A DNA stretch of 64,000 nt. Source: CAYWWM01 sp965198025. GTDB taxonomy: Bacteria; Acidobacteriota; Terriglobia; 2-12-FULL-54-10. Both the position numbers and the translations under genes were made by a program. The DNA is taken from NCBI GenBank assembly GCA_965198025.1, contig OZ240237.1, positions 2,170,001 to 2,234,000 on the forward strand, given 5' to 3'. The notes beneath the pieces are model-generated. The model searched no databases, was not told the DNA's origin, and saw nothing but the letters and a program-made list of their open reading frames with translations. Each line of letters opens with the position of its first letter. Within the stretch, counting starts at the first letter, position 1. Positions 1 to 8,077 of the stretch are shown here, in pieces.

Positions 1-963
1 GGATTCTCTTTTCTAGCCATTGTTGCAGGCCTGCTGGCTACGCCGGTTCTCGCTCAGGACCAGGAAATTCCCTCGCCCACCATCCGAGTGGACGTGTCGG
101 TCGTAAACATTCTTTGCACGGTTCGCGACCGGGACGGCGGCTTGGTTGCGAATTTGGACAAATCCGACTTTGACATCCGCGAGGAAGGGGAGCGCCAGGA
201 GATCGTCTACTTTTCCCGCGAAACCCAGCTTCCGCTCACGCTCGGCCTGCTGGTCGATTCGAGCATCAGCCAGCAGCGCCTCATCCCGGACCAGCGGCGC
301 GCTGCTGCTGCTTTCTTCGAGCAGGTGCTGACACCTCAGGACGCTGCCTTCTTGATCAGCTTCGATGTCAATGTGGATTTGCTGCAGGACATCACCGGGA
401 GCGTCGATTTTCTCAGCCAGGGGCTCGACCGCATCCGCGTGAACGGCGGTGGCAGCGCTGGCGCGGCCAGAGGCCCCTTCCCTCAGGTCCAGTCCGGCGG
501 GACGCACCTGTTTGACGCCGTTTTCCTCGCCGCCGACGAGATCCTCGAGCTGGAGGTCGGCCGCAAAGCTCTCATCATTATTTCGGACGGCCAGGACCAC
601 GGCAGCATGATTGACCGCGAGCTTGCCATTGAGACTGCGCAGCGCGCCGACGTGATTCTCTACGCCATTCTCTTTTACGACCGCGGATTCTATGGCTGGG
701 GAGGCAGTGCCTATCGTGGCGACCGCGTCCTCAAAGATATGGCAGAGGAGACCGGTGGCCGCCTCTTCGAGGCCGACAATGACCGCGAATTGAGTTCGGC
801 CTTCGAACAGATTTCGAACGAGCTCCGCAGCCAGTACAGTCTCGGCTACACCCCCAACAACGCCGCTCGCGACGGTAGCTATCGCCGTGTCGATATCCGC
901 GTCAAAGGCCGCGGTCACCGCGTTCAGGCCCGCAAAGGCTACTACGCCCCCCGCGGCGACTAG
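1..963 (+). CDS. VWFA-related acidobacterial domain protein, 5' truncated
   Basis: The frame is open from base 1, so the true start lies upstream of the window. The first codons encode a hydrophobic stretch ending in an Ala-Gln junction (around codon 18), which reads as the end of a signal peptide, so the protein is probably exported. A von Willebrand A domain follows: a MIDAS-type D-x-S-x-S (VDSSIS, Asp near codon 87), a downstream Thr in SGGTHLFD and an Asp in IIISDGQD. The layout matches the VWFA-related family described in Acidobacteria (TIGR03436), whose role is unknown but is thought to be metal-dependent protein binding. The internal GTG at 88 lies past the signal peptide and is not the start. 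The gene converges on the quinone oxidoreductase. Confidence 0.85.
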   Translation, partial: GFSFLAIVAGLLATPVLAQDQEIPSPTIRVDVSVVNILCTVRDRDGGLVANLDKSDFDIREEGERQEIVYFSRETQLPLTLGLLVDSSISQQRLIPDQRRAAAAFFEQVLTPQDAAFLISFDVNVDLLQDITGSVDFLSQGLDRIRVNGGGSAGAARGPFPQVQSGGTHLFDAVFLAADEILELEVGRKALIIISDGQDHGSMIDRELAIETAQRADVILYAILFYDRGFYGWGGSAYRGDRVLKDMAEETGGRLFEADNDRELSSAFEQISNELRSQYSLGYTPNNAARDGSYRRVDIRVKGRGHRVQARKGYYAPRGD

Positions 964-974
964 CCTTCCGTGCC

Positions 975-1000
975 GTCCCGAGCGTAGCGAGGGATCTGCT
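975..1000. repeat. short dispersed-repeat fragment
   Basis: This sequence in the convergent gap has the pattern 'tcccgag..cgagggatctgct' that recurs at about 27821-27875, 31591-31640, 38107-38202 and 38592-38644. It looks like one partial member of a short dispersed repeat family. No function can be assigned. Confidence 0.5.
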
Positions 1001-1037
1001 TTTTTCCCTCATTCTTTTCTGTGTTCTCTGTGGCTGA

Positions 1038-2021
1038 CTACGGAACCAGAACTGTCTTCCCGAAATTCTCCCGGTTCACAAACAGTTCGAAGGCGGCGCC
1101 AGCCTCGGAGAGCGGTATGGCGTGTCCCACCACTGCGCGAACCTTGCGTCCTTCCAGCAGTTTCTGCACGGCGTCCATCGCCCGCATTACGATGGCAGGG
1201 CTGGAAACGCTGAGCGACCCGAAACTGAACCCGCTGATTGTGATCGCGTGGTGCCGCAGGCTCATCGGCTGCACCGTCCCTTCCTTTCCCGCCGACGTCC
1301 CGAAGCTCACCACGCGTCCCAGTGTCCGCAGGCACCGCAGGCTCTTTTCGAACACCTCGCCGCCGACTGAATCGAGCACCAGGTCCACGCCCTTCCCTCC
1401 CGTCTTCTTCTTCACCTCTTCGAGAAAATCTTGCTGCGCGTAATTGATCAAGACATCAGCGCCCAGTTCCTTCACCCGTCGCAGCTTTTCATCGGTGCTC
1501 GCCGTTCCGAACACGCGCGCCCCAGCCGCTTTCGCCACCTGCACCGCCGCCGTTCCAACCCCGCCGGCTGCCGCATGGATCAGCACGCCTTCACCTGCCT
1601 TCAGATGTCCGAACTCGTGCAGCGCAAGCTGCGCTGTGATGAAAGCCTCCGGGAACGCGCCGGCCTCTTCGAAGCTCAGGTGCCCCGGCACTGGCTGCAG
1701 CAGCCACGCCGGCATGCATGCCTTCTCCGCATAGCAAGCGCAGGTCTGGCGCAGCACTGTGCCCATTACGCGCTGCCCCGCCTGCCAGTCTTTCACTCCA
1801 TCCCCGGTTGCCGTCACCACGCCCGCCGCTTCGAAACCCGGAATGAAGGGCGGCAGCCGCTTTCCGCCATATCGCCCCCGGCACATCAGCAGGTCCGCAT
1901 AGTTCACGCCTGCGGCCTTCACGTCCACTAATACTTCGCCCGGCCCCGGCTCGGGCTCCGGAACGTCCACCTGTCGCAGTTCTGCTTTCTCACTGAATTC
2001 GCTAATCTGGATCGCTCGCAT
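1038..2021 (-). CDS. NAD(P)H:quinone oxidoreductase / zinc-independent MDR family protein
   Basis: The 327-residue product is full length for the medium-chain dehydrogenase/reductase quinone-reductase branch. It has the GroES-like N-terminal domain (AGVNYADLLMCRGRY, residues 38-51), an intact Rossmann glycine motif AAAGGVG at about 150-156, and the family sequence VDLVLDSVGG. I do not see the structural-zinc cysteine set of alcohol dehydrogenases, which fits the QOR subgroup. It would reduce quinones or enones with NADPH in the cytoplasm. It is last on the minus strand after the suf genes and mrp, 74 bases beyond the mrp stop codon, so it may be read through from that operon. The true substrate is not shown by the sequence. 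Confidence 0.85.
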   Translation of the reverse strand: MRAIQISEFSEKAELRQVDVPEPEPGPGEVLVDVKAAGVNYADLLMCRGRYGGKRLPPFIPGFEAAGVVTATGDGVKDWQAGQRVMGTVLRQTCACYAEKACMPAWLLQPVPGHLSFEEAGAFPEAFITAQLALHEFGHLKAGEGVLIHAAAGGVGTAAVQVAKAAGARVFGTASTDEKLRRVKELGADVLINYAQQDFLEEVKKKTGGKGVDLVLDSVGGEVFEKSLRCLRTLGRVVSFGTSAGKEGTVQPMSLRHHAITISGFSFGSLSVSSPAIVMRAMDAVQKLLEGRKVRAVVGHAIPLSEAGAAFELFVNRENFGKTVLVP

Positions 2022-2095
2022 GGATCAAGAGACTCTTCTCGTTCGAGGATACTTTCTGTTGCTTTGTGTCTTCGTGGTAAGGAGACTTCTTGTTC

Positions 2096-2965
2096 TTACG
2101 ACGTAATCCGAATCGCTGGCTCGCCCTCATCCCGATTCCGAACTTCCACCTGTGCTGTCAGGTTACCCGCGATCTCCAGAAACGCCGCCGCGGAAGGCGA
2201 CTGCCTCTCTTCGAGCACCACCGGCAGCCCACCGTCGGACGCTTTGCGGATGCCCGTGGCGAGCGGAATCTTGCCGAGCAGCGGAATCTCCCAGCGCCCC
2301 GCTGCCCGCTCGGCTCCGCCCGTGTCGAAGATGTTGTCTGCCTCCCCGCAGTGTGGGCAGACGTAGTAACTCATGTTCTCAATCAGTCCTAGAATCGGGC
2401 ACCGGAGCTGCCGGAACATCAGCAGAGCTTTCTCCGCGACGCGCAGCGCCACGTCCTGTGGCGTCGAGACCACCACTGCACCGGTCAGCGGGACACGCTG
2501 GCACAGGGTCAGCTGCACATCGCCGGTCCCCGGCGGCAGGTCCACGATCAGATAGTCAAGCTCACCCCATGCCACGCCTGTGAGGAACTGGTCGACGAGC
2601 TTTGCAAGCATCGGCCCGCGCCACACCACCGCTTGGTCGGGAGGAATGAAAAAGCCCGCCGACATCACCTGCACGCCGTGCGCCTGAACCGGCCGGATGC
2701 CTCCTTCGCCGGGCTGCGGATTCTCCTTCGTTCCCATGATCGCGGGGATGCTGGGCCCGTAGATGTCTGCGTCGAGCAATCCGACTCGCGCGCCCTCCTG
2801 TGCCAATGCGACCGCCAGGTTCGCAGAAACCGTGGACTTGCCCACCCCGCCCTTGCCTGAGCCGACTGGAATTACGCTGCGTACGCCTGGAAGAACATTT
2901 GCGCCGCCCACGCCATGCTGCGGCATTCCCGGGTGCATCCCGCTTTTCATCTCATGATCTGCCAT
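2096..2965 (-). CDS. mrp: Mrp/ApbC family P-loop ATPase, iron-sulfur cluster carrier
   Basis: The 289-residue product has the deviant Walker A motif of the Mrp/NBP35 family, GSGKGGVGKST at residues 36-46, and a C-terminal CPHC pair (YYVCPHCGE, near residue 202) that in relatives bridges a [4Fe-4S] cluster at the dimer interface. The family binds clusters and passes them to apo-proteins in an ATP-dependent way. The N-terminal DUF59 domain found in many longer Mrp proteins is absent, but a separate DUF59 protein (SufT-like) is encoded in the same operon at 3585-4175. It lies between the Rrf2 regulator and the quinone oxidoreductase, which supports a cluster-delivery role in the Suf pathway. The start is preceded by GAAGGA. 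Confidence 0.93.
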   Translation of the reverse strand: MADHEMKSGMHPGMPQHGVGGANVLPGVRSVIPVGSGKGGVGKSTVSANLAVALAQEGARVGLLDADIYGPSIPAIMGTKENPQPGEGGIRPVQAHGVQVMSAGFFIPPDQAVVWRGPMLAKLVDQFLTGVAWGELDYLIVDLPPGTGDVQLTLCQRVPLTGAVVVSTPQDVALRVAEKALLMFRQLRCPILGLIENMSYYVCPHCGEADNIFDTGGAERAAGRWEIPLLGKIPLATGIRKASDGGLPVVLEERQSPSAAAFLEIAGNLTAQVEVRNRDEGEPAIRITS

Positions 2966-2992
2966 GTGTTCCTTCTTCCGTTTGCTATTTCG

Positions 2993-3499
2993 CTACTCTG
3001 CGCTCGCCGCGATTCTGCTCACCGCCGGTTCGGATTGGGAATCCCCGATCCGCACGAGTTCCCCGACCGAGACGCTGGTCTCTTCCTCGCTTCCCAGCAA
3101 GTCCCGCAGCGTGGTCCGGCTCAAGACTCTGTCGACACCCGTCTGCACGGCCCGCCATAGCGACCGGATCGAGCAGTCCACCGTGTGAGTGCAGCTCGCT
3201 AGGCTTCCGGGATATTGTTCGCAATATTCGCTCTCAAACAGGCGGCCGCCCAGCGTCGCCAGGACCTCGCCGATCACGATCTGTTCCGGAGCCCGCGCCA
3301 GCGTGTACCCACCGCTCTGTCCGCGCATGCTCCTCAAGAACCCTCCCTGACGCAGAATGCGGACCAACTTCGCAACGTAGGGGGCCGAGATACCTTCGGC
3401 GGCCGCCACCTCAGGGATCGTCAGGCTACCTCCATTGCCCTGCCGGCCGATTTGCAGCAAGCACCGAAGACCGTACTCTTCCGGCGCCGTGAACTTCAT
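2993..3499 (-). CDS. Rrf2/IscR-type transcriptional regulator
   Basis: The 168-residue protein has the Rrf2 winged helix-turn-helix (GLRCLLQI through QSGGYTLAR, residues 10-69), including the SGGY wing. Three cysteines at 93, 103 and 109 follow in the loop that holds the Fe-S cluster in IscR and SufR, so it probably senses iron-sulfur status, nitric oxide or iron. It is unusual in lying inside or near the end of the suf transcript, after sufT and before mrp, rather than at the head. A G-rich ribosome binding site precedes the ATG. Its likely target is the sufB promoter at 9541-9569, which overlaps a TTGA-C-TCAA palindrome. Whether it is IscR-like or SufR-like cannot be settled here. Confidence 0.9.
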   Translation of the reverse strand: MKFTAPEEYGLRCLLQIGRQGNGGSLTIPEVAAAEGISAPYVAKLVRILRQGGFLRSMRGQSGGYTLARAPEQIVIGEVLATLGGRLFESEYCEQYPGSLASCTHTVDCSIRSLWRAVQTGVDRVLSRTTLRDLLGSEEETSVSVGELVRIGDSQSEPAVSRIAASAE

Positions 3500-3584
3500 C
3501 GCCGCCCCCCCTTTGAAACAGAAGCCTTCTATCCGCTAACCCTTTCCTCCGTGGCTGCGCTGGTTCTCTGTTCTGGCTCCTTCT

Positions 3585-4175
3585 CTAGAAGATCCCCAAT
3601 TGCAACCGCGCCGCGTCACTCATTCTTTGTGGAGTCCAGGCCGGTTCCCAAACCAGTTCGACCTTCGCCTCGGAGACTCCGTGCACTTCTTGAACCACCT
3701 CCTGCACGCGCGCCGGCAGCGTTTGCGCTTCCGGGCAGCTCGGCGCGGTAAGCGTCATCTGCACTTGCACAGTTCCTCCCGGCTCGACCTGCAACCCGTA
3801 GATCAGTCCCAGCTCGTAAATATTGATCGGAATTTCCGGATCATAAACGGTCCGCATCGCGTCCTTCACCTTGCTCTCCAGTTCTGCAAGGTCTGCTGTC
3901 GCTGCGCTGGCCGGGGAGGTGCTTGCAGGCGCAGCGATCGCTGCAGGTTGCGTTCCGCTCACCGCTCGTTCTGCACTGTTCGCAGCGCCTTCTGCCAGCT
4001 CACTCCTTCCGTCCCTTCCTTGGGAATCCGCACCTGCATCTCCGAACCTCGGGTCCCGAGCCACGACTCCGGAATTCGGAATGGGGGTTCCGGAATCCTG
4101 CGCGTTTGCCGCCTCACCCTGGCTCGGTTCTTCTGCCTCGGTTCGCCCCAACGCCTTGTCAAAAAGTTTCCACAT
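3585..4175 (-). CDS. sufT: SufT-like DUF59/MIP18 family protein with long N-terminal extension
   Basis: The C-terminal 100 residues (about 97-196) are a DUF59/MIP18 domain with the hallmark DPEIP (112-116), YELGLIYG and a Cys at 147 in TAPSCPEA. In SufT and PaaD-type proteins this domain supports maturation of Fe-S proteins. The first 95 residues are Ala/Ser/Pro/Glu-rich and look disordered, so the protein is about twice the length of a minimal SufT. GAGGTAA lies just upstream of the ATG. Its place directly after sufU and before the Rrf2 gene makes a Suf role likely. The extension may be a flexible tether; nothing in it identifies a partner. Confidence 0.85.
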   Translation of the reverse strand: MWKLFDKALGRTEAEEPSQGEAANAQDSGTPIPNSGVVARDPRFGDAGADSQGRDGRSELAEGAANSAERAVSGTQPAAIAAPASTSPASAATADLAELESKVKDAMRTVYDPEIPINIYELGLIYGLQVEPGGTVQVQMTLTAPSCPEAQTLPARVQEVVQEVHGVSEAKVELVWEPAWTPQRMSDAARLQLGIF

Positions 4176-4222
4176 GGTATTACCTCACTTCTTCTTCCTT
4201 CTCTCTTCCGGCTCCTGCTCTC

Positions 4223-4672
4223 TCACTCCGATGTTACCGACTGTGTGCCTTCGAGCGCAGCCCGCAGCGTGTGCCAGGCCAGCGTCGCGCACTTGACCCG
4301 CACAGGAAACTCCTTGACGCCGGAAAACACTGCCAGCTTACCCAACTGGGACGCCTCGTTTTCGCTCAGCGAGCCCCCGGTTACGAGCTTGTGGAAAATT
4401 GCAAACAGCGCGTCGGTTTCAGATCGAGGTTTCTCTTTCGAGCGTTCCGTCATCAGCGACGCCGACGCTGTCGAGATCGCGCACCCGGAGCCTTCCCAGC
4501 GGATCTCACGGACCTGGTCGCCTTCGACCATCAAGTACACCGTCACCTTGTCTCCGCAGAGAGGGTTGTAGCCCGTCGCCGTGTGATCCGCTCCTTCGAG
4601 CTTTCCGAAGTTCCGGGGCTTCTTACTGTGCTCAACGATCAGCTCTTGGTAGAGGTCCCTGAGCTCGGACAT
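4223..4672 (-). CDS. sufU: SufU-type iron-sulfur scaffold / sulfur-transfer protein
   Basis: I chose the ATG at 4672 because it overlaps the sufS stop codon in TGATG, giving a 149-residue protein that starts MSELRDLYQELIVEHSK, as SufU proteins do. The frame is open further upstream but that part is sufS sequence. The three ligand cysteines are all present (C39 in NPLCGD, C64 in GSGCAIS, C128 in RVKCATL), with Asp41, and the insertion between the second and third Cys that separates SufU from IscU is visible (residues 80-110). In relatives a zinc at this site accepts the persulfide from SufS. It is translationally coupled to sufS. Confidence 0.93.
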   Translation of the reverse strand: MSELRDLYQELIVEHSKKPRNFGKLEGADHTATGYNPLCGDKVTVYLMVEGDQVREIRWEGSGCAISTASASLMTERSKEKPRSETDALFAIFHKLVTGGSLSENEASQLGKLAVFSGVKEFPVRVKCATLAWHTLRAALEGTQSVTSE

Positions 4673-5947
4673 CAACCGAGCACCTCCTTCACGCGCTCCA
4701 TGCCGGCTACCAGGGCGTCCACTTCCCGCGGTATGTTGTAGAAAGCAAATGAAGCCCGCGTCGTTGCCGGTATGCCGAACCGGTCCATTACCGGCATGGC
4801 GCAATGGTGCCCCGCCCGCACTGCGATCCCTTCCTGGTCCAGGATGGTCCCAACATCATGCGGGTGAATGCCCTCGAATACGAAGGAAAGTACGCCTGCC
4901 TTTTCGCGTGCCGTCCCGATCAACTGCACCCCTGGAATCCGCCGCACGCGCTCCGTGGCGTATCCTAGCAGCTTGTTCTCGTAGGCTCCAGCCTGTTCCA
5001 GGCCTACTTGGTTCACGTAATCCACCGCCGCCCCCAGGCCGATGGCGCCGGCGACATGCGGTGTCCCGGCTTCGAACTTGTACGGTAGTGCGTTGTAGGT
5101 TGTCTTCTCGAATGTCACGGTGTTGATCATGTCGCCGCCGCCCTGGTACGGAGGCATCTCCTCGAGCCACTGCTGCTTCCCGTAAAGCACTCCGATTCCC
5201 AGTCGGTCCGTAAAGTTTGTGCCCGGAAAATGCGTAGAAGTCGCAATCGAGTTCCCGCACGTTCACCGGCACGTGCGGAGCGGCCTGCGCCCCGTCGAGC
5301 AGCACCGGAACCTCGCGGCTGTGCGCTATCTCGATCAACCGCGCCACCGGATTCACCGTCCCCAGCGCGTTCGAGATATGGCAAATCGCCGCCAGATGTG
5401 TCCGCTCCGTCAGCAGTCGCTCGAATTCGTCCAGCAACAGCTCGCCGTCGTCGTTGATGGGAGCCACCCGCAGCACCGCGCCCGTTTGTTCGCAGAGCAT
5501 CTGCCATGGCACGATGTTCGAGTGGTGCTCCATGGCCGTGATCAGAATCTCGTCTCCAGCCTGCAGCCGGGGCCGACCAAAGCTCTGAGCGACTAGGTTG
5601 ACCGCCTCCGTGGTTCCCCGCACGAAGAGGATTTCCTTCGCGTCCGCCGCCCCCAGGAATTGCCGCACTTTTTCCCGGCTCTCTTCGTAATCTCGCGTCG
5701 CCTCCTCGCTCATCCAGTGCAGTCCTCGGTGCACGTTGGCGCACTCGGTCTCGTAGAACTTCCGCAGCGCGTCCAGCACCGCCTGCGGCTTCTGCGATGT
5801 GGCCGCATTGTCGAGGTAGATCAAAGGCTTGCCGTTGACCGTCTGCCGTAGCGCCGGAAAATCCTCCCGGATCCGGTCCGCATCGAAGCTCCCTGGCTTC
5901 GCCTCCTTCGGCTGGGCTACAACGCTGCTGGTTCCTGTCGGAGTCAT
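4672..5947 (-). pseudogene. sufS: SufS cysteine desulfurase, interrupted by a one-base frameshift
   Basis: Two overlapping frames together give one complete SufS. The first frame (from the ATG at 5947, which overlaps the sufD stop as ATGA) carries the N-terminal half through the PLP-lysine motif SGHKLYGPTG (K244). After Gly250 (5198-5200) it loses homology. Skipping one A at 5197 restores the family sequence GIGVLYGKQQW and the rest of the enzyme, including the catalytic Cys in AGHHCAMP (about residue 382) and the C-terminal end at 4672. The corrected protein would be 424 residues, normal for the family. Either the base is a sequencing or assembly error or the gene is recently broken. Neighbouring suf genes are intact and the ATGA and TGATG couplings are kept, which favours an error or a very recent mutation. 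Confidence 0.9.
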
Positions 5948-7293
5948 GGCGCCTCCTTCCGCGAACCGCGGTTCCTGCCCTGCACCTGGTGCGCACGGAC
6001 CGCGTCCTCCACCCACACCCGCACACCTGCTGCTTTCACTCGCTCCACAACGTCGGCCGCAAACGCGTAGATCAGGATGTCCCGCGCCTCTGCGGCGCCG
6101 ATGCCGCGAGACCGCAGGTAGAAGAGCGCCTCGGGATCGAGCTGCCCGATCGTTGCCCCGTGCGTGCAGCGCACGTCGTTGTTGTAGATCTCGAGCTGCG
6201 GCTTGGTGTCGATGACGGCATCCGGCGACAGCAGCAGGTTCCGGTTTCTCTGCACGGCATCGGTTTTCTCAGCGCCCGGCCGGACGATAATCCGCCCATT
6301 GAACACCGCGGTTGCGTGGTCCGCCAGAATACCGTGGTAGAGTTCGTGACTGGTCCCGTGCGGCTTGGCGTGGTCGAGCGTCGTATGATTGTCCACGTGC
6401 TCGCGGCCGCGTGCGAGGTAGAGGCCGTGCAACGCACATTCGGCGCCTTCCGCATCGAGAACTCCCGCCACCTCGTTCCGGACCAGCGCTCCGCCGAGCG
6501 AGACCGAGCACGACGCAGCGTTCGCACTGCGATCCGCATAGATCTGGAGAGCGCCAATGTGGAAGGACCGCTCATTTTCGCGCTGCAGCTTGTAGTGATC
6601 GAACACGGCGTTCTCTCCGACCACGACTTCGGTCACAGCATCCGAGAAGCTCATCCCTTGCCCCAGACCGAGATAGCTTTCGACCACGGTGACTTGCGTC
6701 TCCCGCTCCGCCACGATTAGGTTGCGGGGGAACGAGACGAGCGGCGCCTCTCCGGCCGTTGAAACATGCACGACGTGGACGGGGTTGTCGAGGACGGTTC
6801 CCTTGGGGAACCGCAGGTATGCGCCGTCTCGCCAGAGCGCAGTATTCAGGGCCACAAACGGACGCTTGCGGTGATCTGCGTAGCGCGCCAAGTGGGCTTC
6901 CGCCGCGCCGTCCTTCTCTTGAAACAGCGCGGTGAGGTTCCTCGCCTCGATTCCCTTGGGCAAGCCTGAAACCGCTGACAACCGTTCGCAGTAGAAACCG
7001 TTCACAAAAACCAGCCGGTGGTCGCTGTCACCCGGCATAGTCTCTTCCAGCCCCTTGTCGCTCCACGTGTCCGTCTCGTCCGGCGCCGCCTGCAACAGCA
7101 CCCTCGTGAGCGGCGCCAGGTTGGTAAACCGCCACTCCTCATCGTGAACGGTCGGGAACCCGAGACGGGCGAAAGACTGGATCGCTTCCTCCCGCAGCCG
7201 CAACAGCCATTGCGGGTCCCGCGCGGCAAACTCCCGCTCCAGCGCCCGGAAGCTGGCAACGTATAGATCGTGTTGTTCCATTACGTCGGACAT
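5944..7293 (-). CDS. sufD: SufD, Fe-S scaffold complex subunit
   Basis: The 449-residue protein belongs to the SufB/SufD beta-helix family: an alpha-helical N-terminus with the DEEWRFTNLAPL segment (residues 50-62), a right-handed beta-helix core, and the conserved end segment with EIYNNDVRCTHGATIGQLD and EALFYLRSRGI. It forms the SufBC2D scaffold on which clusters are assembled. It follows sufC by 7 bases and its stop overlaps the sufS start in ATGA, so the two are translationally coupled. Length and core motifs are normal for SufD, and the SufB-specific N-terminal part is absent. Confidence 0.93.
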   Translation of the reverse strand: MSDVMEQHDLYVASFRALEREFAARDPQWLLRLREEAIQSFARLGFPTVHDEEWRFTNLAPLTRVLLQAAPDETDTWSDKGLEETMPGDSDHRLVFVNGFYCERLSAVSGLPKGIEARNLTALFQEKDGAAEAHLARYADHRKRPFVALNTALWRDGAYLRFPKGTVLDNPVHVVHVSTAGEAPLVSFPRNLIVAERETQVTVVESYLGLGQGMSFSDAVTEVVVGENAVFDHYKLQRENERSFHIGALQIYADRSANAASCSVSLGGALVRNEVAGVLDAEGAECALHGLYLARGREHVDNHTTLDHAKPHGTSHELYHGILADHATAVFNGRIIVRPGAEKTDAVQRNRNLLLSPDAVIDTKPQLEIYNNDVRCTHGATIGQLDPEALFYLRSRGIGAAEARDILIYAFAADVVERVKAAGVRVWVEDAVRAHQVQGRNRGSRKEAP

Positions 7294-7300
7294 GGTTTCC

Positions 7301-8065
7301 TTATCCGCTCACCACGGCTTCCGCCACTCCTTCAACTCCGGCGTAGCCCTTCTCCTCGAGTTCGAGCGCCAGTTCCTTGCCGCCGGACTTCGCAATGCGG
7401 CCGTTGAGCAGCACGTGGACGAAGTCCGGGACGACGTAGTTCAAGAGCCGCTGGTAGTGCGTCACTACCAGGATGGCGCGTTCGGGAGAGCGCATGGCGT
7501 TCACGCCGTCGGCGACCGTCTTCAGAGCGTCAATGTCCAGTCCCGAGTCGGTTTCGTCGAGGATGGCCAGGCGCGGCTCGATCATCGCCATCTGGAACAC
7601 CTCGTTGCGCTTCTTCTCCCCTCCCGAAAACCCCGCGTTTACGGGCCGCTCGCGGAAGCTCGGGTCCATGCCGAGTTTCTTCATCTTCGCGTCGCAGTCT
7701 TGCAGAAAATCGAATGCATCGAGTTCTTCCTGGCCTCGCGCCTTCCGGGCCGAGTTGACCGCCGCGCGCAGAAAATACAGGTTGCTCACGCCGGGGATCT
7801 CCACCGGATACTGGAACGCCAGAAACACTCCCTCGTGGGCGCGCTCCTCCGGCTGCAGCGCCAGCAGGTCGTTGCCCTGAAAGGACACTTCTCCGCTGGT
7901 CACTTCGTAGAGGTCGCGTCCGGCCAGCACCTGGGCCAGCGTGCTCTTACCCGAACCATTGGGTCCCATGATGGCGTGGACTTCACCCGCCTTGACTTCG
8001 AGGTCCACCCCACGCAGGATTTCCCGCCCAGGGACATTTGCACGTAGATTCTTGATGGTCAGCAT
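7301..8065 (-). CDS. sufC: SufC, ABC-type ATPase of the Suf scaffold
   Basis: The 254-residue protein is a complete ABC ATPase: Walker A GPNGSGKST at 34-42, signature FSGGE at 146-150 and Walker B LAILDE at 167-171, followed by TDSGLD. The signature continues as FSGGEKKRNE, the SufC form. It drives conformational change in SufB/SufD during cluster assembly in the cytoplasm. It lies between sufB (12 bases upstream) and sufD. AAGGGA precedes the ATG. Confidence 0.95.
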   Translation of the reverse strand: MLTIKNLRANVPGREILRGVDLEVKAGEVHAIMGPNGSGKSTLAQVLAGRDLYEVTSGEVSFQGNDLLALQPEERAHEGVFLAFQYPVEIPGVSNLYFLRAAVNSARKARGQEELDAFDFLQDCDAKMKKLGMDPSFRERPVNAGFSGGEKKRNEVFQMAMIEPRLAILDETDSGLDIDALKTVADGVNAMRSPERAILVVTHYQRLLNYVVPDFVHVLLNGRIAKSGGKELALELEEKGYAGVEGVAEAVVSG

Positions 8066-8077
8066 ATTCCCTTCTTC

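Noticed and set aside
13..918. Long open frame on the minus strand across the VWFA-domain gene
   Set aside because: It is antisense to a clear VWA domain with MIDAS residues and is explained by high GC at third codon positions; no family resemblance.
5127..6026. 299-codon minus-strand frame across sufS
   Set aside because: Out of frame with the SufS motifs on both sides of the frameshift; Gly/Arg-rich shadow text.
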